64,000 nucleotides of DNA from positions 62,001 through 126,000 of the forward strand of contig JAAEOK010000053.1 in assembly GCA_024244705.1 (NCBI GenBank), given 5' to 3'. Source of the DNA: Alphaproteobacteria bacterium (GTDB lineage: Bacteria; Pseudomonadota; Alphaproteobacteria; JAAEOK01). The notes below the pieces were generated by a model that did no database searches, had not been told where the DNA came from, and saw only the letters and a program-made list of their open reading frames with translations. A program made the position numbers and the translations under genes. Shown here piece by piece: positions 58,600 through 64,000 of this stretch (within the stretch, counting starts at the first letter, position 1; every line of letters begins with the position of its first letter).

Positions 58600-59841
58600 C
58601 TATTGGGGCGGGGGAACCGGGTCGCCGCTTTGCTTGCCCAGCCAGGCCAGCAAGTTGGCGATCTGTTGTTGGTCCTTGATGCCGGGAAAGGCCATCTTGC
58701 TGCCGGGAACCTCGTCTTTCGGATTGGCGAGATATTCGAACAGTCGGGCATAGGTCCATTCGCCGCCGAACTTGGTCATCGCGGGCGAATATTTGTAACC
58801 CTCGACGCCCGCCACCGGGCGGTCGACGACACCCCACAAATTGGGTCCGATCTTGTTGCCCTTGCCTTCGGCGATGTTGTGACAGGCCATGCATTTCTTG
58901 GCCGTCTTTTCGCCCGCCGCCGGATCCGCGTTGGCGAACAGGGGGCCGAGCGCGGGGCCGGCGGTGGCCGCCGCCTGTTGCGGCGCGGCATCGGGGCTTT
59001 CGGCGGCGTCGGGACTCTCCGCCGCGTCGGGGCTCTGCGCCTCGTCCGGGCTTTGTGCCTCGTCGGGGCTCTGTGCCTCGTCCGGGCTTTGAGCCTCATC
59101 GGCCATTTCGCTTTCGGCCGCCATCTCGGGCTGCGGCGGCGTCTCCGGTTCGGCCGCGGCAGGCGCCTCTGGTTCGGCCGCCGGCGGGGCCGCGCTCGCC
59201 ATTTCGGGCTCGGCCGGGGCCGGGGCGGCGTCCGCCTCCTCGGCCGGCCTGGCCTCGTCCGCGGGTGACGCGTCGGCGGCGGTTTCCTCGGCCTTGGCCT
59301 CGACCGCCGGCAATGGCGCCGGGGACGGGCTTTGTTCGCGCATCCAGGCGATCAGATCGGCCCGTTTCTGTGCGTTCCTGGCACCGGCGAAGGCCATCTT
59401 GGTGCCCGGCGCGAAGCCCTTGGGGCTGGCCAGGAACTGGTCGAGCCGGTCATAGGTCCAGTCGCCGCCCATGTCGGCCAGGGCGCCCGAATAGGCGAAG
59501 CCGGCATTGTTGGCCACCGGCTGGGCGACAGCGTTCCACAGATTGGGACCGACTTTGTCGGCGCCGCCGTCGTCGAATGTGTGGCACGTGGCGCATTTCT
59601 TGGTCTCGCCCTGACCGGCGGCCGGATCGGCGTTGGCCAACAGCTCAGCCACCGACGGGCCCTGATCGGGAATGGCGCCGGCATCGGGCTCCATGTCACC
59701 GTCCGCGCCGCGCACGAGATAGACGTTCTCTTCCAGATCGTGGACGCTGACCAGGGCCCTGGCAATCTGGCCGACGACCATTGCGGTCAGCGCGGCGGCT
59801 AGGACGGCGCCCGCTATTTTGTTGAACTCAAAGCTATTCAT
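58600..59841 (-). CDS. Membrane-anchored diheme cytochrome c with repeat linker
   Basis: Cytochrome c of 413 residues, with an N-terminal uncleaved membrane anchor (IAGAVLAAALTAMVVGQIA) and two class I heme domains: C83-A-T-C86-H87 (KKCATCHTF) and C317-M-A-C320-H321 (KKCMACHNI). Each is followed by GPNLW and a KMAF methionine-ligand region. The domains are joined by a roughly 150-residue Ala/Pro/Glu linker that includes a six-residue repeat (see 58988-59095). Such proteins shuttle electrons between the bc1 complex and terminal oxidases on the outer face of the inner membrane. GGGGGAG precedes the ATG. A single-domain CycM-like ancestor is likely to have been duplicated. Confidence 0.88.
   Translation of the reverse strand: MNSFEFNKIAGAVLAAALTAMVVGQIARALVSVHDLEENVYLVRGADGDMEPDAGAIPDQGPSVAELLANADPAAGQGETKKCATCHTFDDGGADKVGPNLWNAVAQPVANNAGFAYSGALADMGGDWTYDRLDQFLASPKGFAPGTKMAFAGARNAQKRADLIAWMREQSPSPAPLPAVEAKAEETAADASPADEARPAEEADAAPAPAEPEMASAAPPAAEPEAPAAAEPETPPQPEMAAESEMADEAQSPDEAQSPDEAQSPDEAQSPDAAESPDAAESPDAAPQQAAATAGPALGPLFANADPAAGEKTAKKCMACHNIAEGKGNKIGPNLWGVVDRPVAGVEGYKYSPAMTKFGGEWTYARLFEYLANPKDEVPGSKMAFPGIKDQQQIANLLAWLGKQSGDPVPPPQ
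58988..59095 (-). repeat. 18-bp tandem repeat, six copies, in the cytochrome linker
   Basis: Six 18-base units (58988-59005, 59006-59023, 59024-59041, 59042-59059, 59060-59077, 59078-59095) encode DEAQSP- or DAAESP-type hexapeptides. The copies differ mainly at silent sites and by E/A and Q/E changes, so the array is not newly formed. Such acidic, proline-containing repeats act as flexible spacers; copy number may vary between strains. Confidence 0.8.
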
Positions 59842-60025
59842 CACTCCCCCGAAGGCCGCTAGCGGCTCCGATGTGCCACACAAACCGATGCGCACCGATA
59901 TACGCGAGCCGATTGGCTCGATCAACCACGCCCGTCGACAGGTTTTAGTCTATCGGCTAAATCTTTCCAAGAGCCCGTTGTACCGGTGCCGCGGCGGGCG
60001 CCATCGAGCCATGGAGTAAGCAGTC

Positions 60026-60763
60026 ATGAACCCGGTGATAGTTATTCCCGCCCGGCTGCAGGCGGTGCGCTTTCCGGGCAAGCCGTTGGCCGACATTCAC
60101 GGGACGCCGATGATTGTCCATGTCTGGCGCCGGGCGGTGGCGGCGGCGATCGGCCCGGTTGTGGTCGCCTGCGGTGACCGCGAAATCGCCGCCGCGATCG
60201 AGGGCGAGCACGGCAACGCGGTCCTGACCGAGGCCGGCCTGCATTCCGGTTCGGACCGCGTCCACGCCGCCCTTCAGCGGGTCGATCCCGACGGCATGTT
60301 CGATGTCGTCGTCAACGTCCAAGGCGATCTGCCGGCGCTCGAACCGGAAACGGCGCGGCGCGCGCTGGTGCCGCTCGCCAACGACGCCGTCGATATCGCC
60401 ACCTTGGGCGCGCCGCTTGCTGCGGAAGACGCCGGAAATCCCAACGTGGTCAAGGCGATACTCGGCGCCGACGAAGGCACCGACGTTTGGCGGGCCCGGA
60501 CCTTTACCCGGCACGCGCCGGCCGCCGATGCCCGCGCGCTCCACCACATCGGCATCTATGCGTTCCGCCGCCCCGCGCTCGACCGCTTCGTGGCCTTGCC
60601 GCCGAGTGCGGGGGAGCAGCGCGAGCGGCTCGAGCAGTTGCGCGCCCTCGACGACGGCATGCGCATCGACGTGGCCCGCGTTGACACGGTTCCGCTCGGT
60701 GTCGATACTCCCGCCGACCTCGACCGGGTCCGCCTCGTGCTCGCGCCCGGGAAGCCGAACTGA
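60026..60763 (+). CDS. kdsB: 3-deoxy-manno-octulosonate cytidylyltransferase
   Basis: CMP-Kdo synthetase of 245 residues, for activation of Kdo in lipopolysaccharide. VIIPARLQAVRFPGKPLADIHG-type start (VIVIPARLQAVRFPGKPL), GSDRVHAAL and the VNVQGDLPALEPE metal motif are present, as are HHIGIYAFRRPALDRF and EQRERLEQLRALDDG. AAGCAGTC precedes the ATG, a weak site. It is divergent from the cytochrome gene and 10 bases upstream of pheA on the same strand. Confidence 0.93.
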   Translation: MNPVIVIPARLQAVRFPGKPLADIHGTPMIVHVWRRAVAAAIGPVVVACGDREIAAAIEGEHGNAVLTEAGLHSGSDRVHAALQRVDPDGMFDVVVNVQGDLPALEPETARRALVPLANDAVDIATLGAPLAAEDAGNPNVVKAILGADEGTDVWRARTFTRHAPAADARALHHIGIYAFRRPALDRFVALPPSAGEQRERLEQLRALDDGMRIDVARVDTVPLGVDTPADLDRVRLVLAPGKPN

Positions 60764-60773
60764 GCATCCACCC

Positions 60774-61631
60774 ATGACCGACGAAGCCGACAGCATCATT
60801 GCCTTTCAGGGCGCCCCCGGCGCCTATTCGGACGTCGCTTGCCGTCACCTCTATCCGGAGATGTCGACGCTCGCCTGCGCGTCGTTCGAGGATGTCTTTG
60901 CCGCCGTCGTCGAAGGCCAGGCCGCGCTGGCGATGATCCCGATCGAGAATTCGGTCGCCGGGCGGGTGGCCGACATCCATCATTTGATGCCGACGTCGGA
61001 CCTCCACATCATCGGCGAGCACTTCCAGCCCATCAATCATCGTCTGTTGGCGATCCGCGGGGCCATGATCGACGGTCTCAGGACGGTGCACAGTCACGTC
61101 CACGCCCTGGCCCAGTGCCGCGACCTGATCCGCCGCCTCGGCGTCACCCCGATGGTCCACACCGACACCGCCGCCGCGGCCCAGGAGATCGCCGAGCGCG
61201 AGGATCCGTCGATGGCCGCGATCGGCTCGTCGCTGGCCGCCGAGATTTACGATTTGGCGACGCTCGAGAGCGATATCGAGGATGCCGAACACAACACGAC
61301 GCGCTTCCTGATCATGGCGCGGTCGGCGATCACGCCGCCGGCCGCCGGCCCGCCGGCGGTGACCAGCTTTATCTTCGAGGTTCGCTCGGTGCCGGCGGCG
61401 CTCTACAAGGCGCTCGGCGGATTCGCCACCAACGGCGTCAATATGACCAAGCTCGAGAGCTATATGGTCGGCGGCAATTTCGCCCAGGCCGCGTTCTATG
61501 CCGACATCGAGGGTCACCCCGAGCACCGTCTGGTCCGACTGGCGATGGAAGAGTTGGAGTTTTTCTCGCGCAAGGTGCGGATTCTCGGCGTGTATCCGGC
61601 CCATCCGCATCGGTTGTCGGAAATTCGCTAA
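60774..61631 (+). CDS. pheA: Prephenate dehydratase with ACT domain
   Basis: Phenylalanine biosynthesis enzyme of 285 residues, dehydratase plus C-terminal ACT domain, no chorismate mutase. The catalytic TxRF motif is NTTRFLIM; AFQGAPGAYSD and IPIENSVAGRVADIHHL are the substrate-binding segments. The ACT region (about 195-275) carries ALYKALGGFATNGVNMTKLESY, the phenylalanine-binding signature. It follows kdsB by 10 bases. Confidence 0.93.
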   Translation: MTDEADSIIAFQGAPGAYSDVACRHLYPEMSTLACASFEDVFAAVVEGQAALAMIPIENSVAGRVADIHHLMPTSDLHIIGEHFQPINHRLLAIRGAMIDGLRTVHSHVHALAQCRDLIRRLGVTPMVHTDTAAAAQEIAEREDPSMAAIGSSLAAEIYDLATLESDIEDAEHNTTRFLIMARSAITPPAAGPPAVTSFIFEVRSVPAALYKALGGFATNGVNMTKLESYMVGGNFAQAAFYADIEGHPEHRLVRLAMEELEFFSRKVRILGVYPAHPHRLSEIR

Positions 61632-61659
61632 TTCAGGCCTCGACCAAAGCGATCGCGCG

Positions 61660-62361
61660 GTGACCGATTCCGACCTCGATCTTGCTTTGTTGGCGTCGGT
61701 CAAGGCGGGCGATGGCTATCGCGCGAGCCGCCTGCTGGCGGCCGGCGCCGACATCAACGCCACCGACCCGGCCGGCCTGACGCCGCTCCACGGTGCCGTG
61801 TTCAATGGCGACACCGCGCTGGTCGATCTTCTGCTCGCCGCCCCGGGTATCGATGTCAATCGCGCCGAAGGTCCCGGTGCCCCGGCGTTGATCGCCGCGG
61901 TCGCCCACGGCTACATCGATATCGTGACCGCGTTGGTCGCCTTCCCGGGAACCGATATCGACCGCCTGCATGACGGCAAGTCGGCATTGCTGACCGCGGT
62001 CGCGGTCAATGATCGCGACCTCGCCGAAACGCTGCTGACCCGCGCCGATCGGTCGGTGGCGGCGCGGGCCGATGGGTTCACGGTCGAGGATTTCGCGGCC
62101 GGCTGTGGGCGGGTCCTGAGATACCAGCTGGCGATTCTCGACCTGCGCCACCGGCTGCCCCGCGAAGGACTGTGGAACGCGCTCGCCGAGGGCGGCGCGA
62201 TAGCGGGTGACGGAACATTGTCGGGTGCCGTCCGCGGCCGCCGCTGGAGCGCCGCTTTCAACCTGCCGCCGGGTTTCGCCGGCGATGCCCAGGTAATCCA
62301 GGATTTTCTCGAATATTGCGCCCGCGGCGACCGCCGTACGGCGCGGCTGGTGGCGGGTTAG
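61660..62361 (+). CDS. Ankyrin repeat protein
   Basis: Protein of about 233 residues with three to four ankyrin repeats in residues 5-130 (GADINATDPAGLTPLHGAVFNGD is a consensus repeat) and a C-terminal region of unknown type. The start is uncertain: a GTG at 61660 begins VTDSDLDLALLASV, and no strong ribosome site is visible. The gene begins 28 bases after pheA and overlaps nudC by four bases at the convergent end. A protein-interaction role is inferred. Confidence 0.75.
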   Translation: MTDSDLDLALLASVKAGDGYRASRLLAAGADINATDPAGLTPLHGAVFNGDTALVDLLLAAPGIDVNRAEGPGAPALIAAVAHGYIDIVTALVAFPGTDIDRLHDGKSALLTAVAVNDRDLAETLLTRADRSVAARADGFTVEDFAAGCGRVLRYQLAILDLRHRLPREGLWNALAEGGAIAGDGTLSGAVRGRRWSAAFNLPPGFAGDAQVIQDFLEYCARGDRRTARLVAG

Positions 62362-63269
62362 GTCGTGTCGTTCAACCAGTCCTCGATCAGCCGGCGGGCG
62401 ATCGAATCGGGCCGCGGCAGGCGGAAACTTTCGTCCTCGGGCGAGGCGCCGATCGCCTCGCGGGTGAACCAGCGCGCGTCCTCGAGCTCGTCCTCGTAGA
62501 CCGTGATCGCGTCGTCGCGGGCGCGGGCGTGGAAGCCCAGCATGAGCGACGACGGGAACGGCCACGGCTGCGACGAGTGGTAGCGGATGTCGGTGACGTC
62601 GATGCCGACTTCCTCCATGATTTCCCGCGCCACCGCGTCCTCCAGGCTTTCCCCCGGCTCGACGAATCCGGCGAGCGTCGAATGCAGGCCCGCCGGCCAG
62701 CCCGGCTGGCGGCCGAGGATGCAGCGGTCGCCGTCATGGACCAGCATGATGACCGCCGGGTCGAGGCGCGGAAAATGCTGCGTCGCGCAGCCGGCGTCGG
62801 TGCAGACCCGGACATGGCCGCCCTGGGTGCTTTCCGTCGGGTGGCCGCAGACCCCGCAATAGAGGTGGCGTCGGTGCCAGCTGAACAGCCCGCGGGCATA
62901 GGCCAGTATCGATCCTTCGTGGCGGTCGAGCAGCGGACCGACATTGCGCAAATCCTCGAACACGCCGTCGGCCGGCAGCGCGTCCAACGGCGCCTCGATC
63001 TCGGAGATGTCGATGGCGAAATGGGCGGTGCCGTCGACCTCGCCGAGGAAGGCGACGAACCGCGTCTCGGCGACCAGGGTTTCGATCTCGGCCGCCGAGA
63101 CATAGACCGCGTTGGGCCTCTCGACGGTGCGCACCAGGTTTCGCGCGCGCCACACCGGCACGATGTGGGAGCGCGCGTCGGCCAGCCGCCGGATCAGCCA
63201 ATCGTCGTCGCGGCGGTGGTGCGCGGCGCGGTCGAGGCGCCCGGCGGCATAGGGGTTGGGGCCGTGCAT
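62358..63269 (-). CDS. nudC: NADH pyrophosphatase
   Basis: NudC-type Nudix hydrolase of 303 residues that hydrolyses NAD(H) or NAD-capped RNA. The Nudix box is GFVEPGESLEDAV followed by AREIMEEVGI (all key residues present), a zinc ribbon YCGVCG...CTDAGC precedes it, and the NudC-specific SQPWPFPSS follows. The ATG at 63269 (MHGPNPYAAG) is preferred over the frame reaching 63305. It is convergent with the ankyrin gene and divergent from the 4.5S RNA. Confidence 0.93.
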   Translation of the reverse strand: MHGPNPYAAGRLDRAAHHRRDDDWLIRRLADARSHIVPVWRARNLVRTVERPNAVYVSAAEIETLVAETRFVAFLGEVDGTAHFAIDISEIEAPLDALPADGVFEDLRNVGPLLDRHEGSILAYARGLFSWHRRHLYCGVCGHPTESTQGGHVRVCTDAGCATQHFPRLDPAVIMLVHDGDRCILGRQPGWPAGLHSTLAGFVEPGESLEDAVAREIMEEVGIDVTDIRYHSSQPWPFPSSLMLGFHARARDDAITVYEDELEDARWFTREAIGASPEDESFRLPRPDSIARRLIEDWLNDTT

Positions 63270-63322
63270 GGGGCGCAATCTCGCACTTTCGCCGGCGCCG
63301 GGCAATCGCCCTCGATCGCCCC

Positions 63323-63351
63323 TTGCCCTCGGGGTGGCGAGTCCTGATATA
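63323..63351 (+). promoter_or_regulatory. Sigma-70-type promoter of the 4.5S RNA
   Basis: TTGCCC at 63323-63328 and GATATA at 63346-63351 are spaced by 17 bases and would start transcription near 63358, just where the RNA's terminal stem begins. The match in position to an independent RNA end supports it. Confidence 0.6.
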
Positions 63352-63356
63352 GTGCC

Positions 63357-63456
63357 GCTGGGAGGTTGGCGCGGACGGGCGCCTCGCCAACCCGGTCAGG
63401 TCCGGAAGGAAGCAGCCGTAACGAGTTTCGCCCGGGTCGCTGTCCAATCTCCCGCT
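63357..63456 (+). ncRNA. ffs: Signal recognition particle 4.5S RNA
   Basis: Contains the invariant bacterial SRP RNA core, GGTCAGGTCCGGAAGGAAGC, at 63394-63413, followed by AGCCGTAACGAG. The ends pair: GGGAGGTTGG at 63360-63369 with CCAATCTCCC at 63444-63453 (one G-U pair), giving the long hairpin with the conserved apical loop. The RNA binds Ffh and targets membrane proteins. It lies between nudC and dnaX, a common alphaproteobacterial arrangement. The ends are estimated. Confidence 0.95.
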
Positions 63457-63488
63457 TCGCGAATCGCCGCCCCTTCCACGCCGAGCGC

Positions 63489-64000
63489 ATGACAGACCTG
63501 GCCGAAACCGCCGCCGCCACGACACCCTACCGGGTGCTCGCCCGCAAATACCGTCCCGGCACCTTCACCGAGCTGGTCGGACAGGCGCCGATGGTGACGA
63601 CCCTGACCAACGCGATGGCGATGGGGCGCCTGGCTCATGCCTTCGTGCTCACCGGCGTGCGCGGCGTCGGCAAGACGACGACCGCCCGCATCATCGCCCG
63701 GGCGCTCAACTGCGTCGGCCCCGACGGCAGCGGCGGTCCGACCCCGGAACCCTGCGGCATCTGCGCCAATTGCGTCGCCATCGCCGAGGACCGCCACATC
63801 GACGTCATCGAGATGGATGCCGCCAGTCGCACCGGCGTCGACGACATCCGCGAGATCATCGAGGGCGTGCGCTACAAACCGGTCACCGCGCGGTTCAAGG
63901 TCTATATCATCGACGAAGTCCACATGCTGTCGCGCAACGCCTTCAACGCGCTGCTGAAGACCCTCGAAGAGCCGCCCGAGCACGTCAAGTTCGTCTTCGC
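63489..64000 (+). CDS. dnaX: DNA polymerase III subunit gamma/tau, N-terminal part
   Basis: Clamp-loader ATPase, cut by the right window edge (about 170 residues visible). Visible blocks are YRVLARKYRPGTFTELVGQ, the Walker A GVRGVGKTTTARIIARAL, zinc-binding CGICANC, IEMDAASRTGVDDIREI and the Walker B IIDEVHMLS with NALLKTLEEPPEHV. The ATG at 63489 is the only good start. It begins 33 bases after the 4.5S RNA. Confidence 0.95.
   Translation, partial: MTDLAETAAATTPYRVLARKYRPGTFTELVGQAPMVTTLTNAMAMGRLAHAFVLTGVRGVGKTTTARIIARALNCVGPDGSGGPTPEPCGICANCVAIAEDRHIDVIEMDAASRTGVDDIREIIEGVRYKPVTARFKVYIIDEVHMLSRNAFNALLKTLEEPPEHVKFVF

Noticed and set aside
1-64000. tRNA genes, CRISPR arrays, prophage or integrase genes
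   Set aside because: No cloverleaf ends, regularly spaced repeats or phage/integrase motifs were found by reading the gaps on both strands.

Overview
This 64 kb window is GC-rich, densely coded chromosomal DNA from an alphaproteobacterium, most likely of Rhodospirillales type. The taxonomic signals are an EipB (DUF1849) envelope protein with its two-cysteine signature, two DUF1127 proteins, a complete yejABEF operon, a nudC / 4.5S RNA / dnaX block, and many amine, amino-acid and sulfur catabolic genes with LysR or MocR regulators. I saw no tRNA, rRNA, CRISPR array, phage or plasmid gene, and no transposase. About 58 genes or gene remnants are described; many GC-driven open frames antisense to them were left out.

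Layout. 1-2.2 kb: the start of an omega-aminotransferase divergent from a MocR regulator. 2.3-7.2 kb: a GNAT enzyme, a basic unknown protein, a secreted peptidoglycan-binding protein, a Gfo/Idh oxidoreductase, a secreted protein gene stopped by an amber codon, and remnants of a second GNAT gene and of an SGNH hydrolase. 7.2-10.8 kb: a PHP/DUF3604 protein with a class III aminotransferase. 11.2-12.9 kb: a small unknown gene, a RimB-type protease and RimK. 13.0-19.2 kb: a SoeABC-like molybdoenzyme operon divergent from a SauS-like CoA-acylating aldehyde dehydrogenase, which suggests organosulfonate and sulfite metabolism. 19.3-25.7 kb: hpt, two GT-C-like membrane proteins, a MetA fused to an ACT-like domain, a small ORF with a strong hairpin, an alpha/beta hydrolase and a DUF1127 protein. 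25.8-31.0 kb: a BTAD/TPR regulator, a cupin, an MttB-family methyltransferase and a LysR regulator. 31.3-33.8 kb: a universal stress protein and an NhaC-type antiporter.

33.8-38.6 kb: a tryptophan-2-monooxygenase-like flavoenzyme (frameshifted), an intact ureohydrolase, an amidase with an internal deletion, and a peroxiredoxin. The first three would fit oxidative arginine breakdown through guanidinobutyramide and guanidinobutyrate, but two of them look broken. 39-48.5 kb: a D-threonine aldolase-like protein, an SLC13/RCK permease, EipB overlapping a TAXI receptor, a sulfotransferase, a GST, an M17 aminopeptidase and an AI-2E-type permease. 48.55-48.82 kb: an intergenic element with about 32 bp imperfect terminal inverted repeats. 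48.8-51.9 kb: a GhrA-like reductase, a DUF1127 protein divergent from a LysR regulator, and an unknown protein. 52.0-57.6 kb: yejABEF. 57.8-64.0 kb: a HisN-like phosphatase, a membrane-anchored diheme cytochrome c, kdsB, pheA, an ankyrin protein, nudC, the 4.5S SRP RNA and the start of dnaX.

The most notable points are the damaged arginine-type pathway, the MetA-ACT fusion with an acetyl-type residue 111, the inverted-repeat element, the Soe/Sau association, and the cluster of five broken or remnant genes. The breaks could be real decay or assembly errors; the sequence alone cannot decide.
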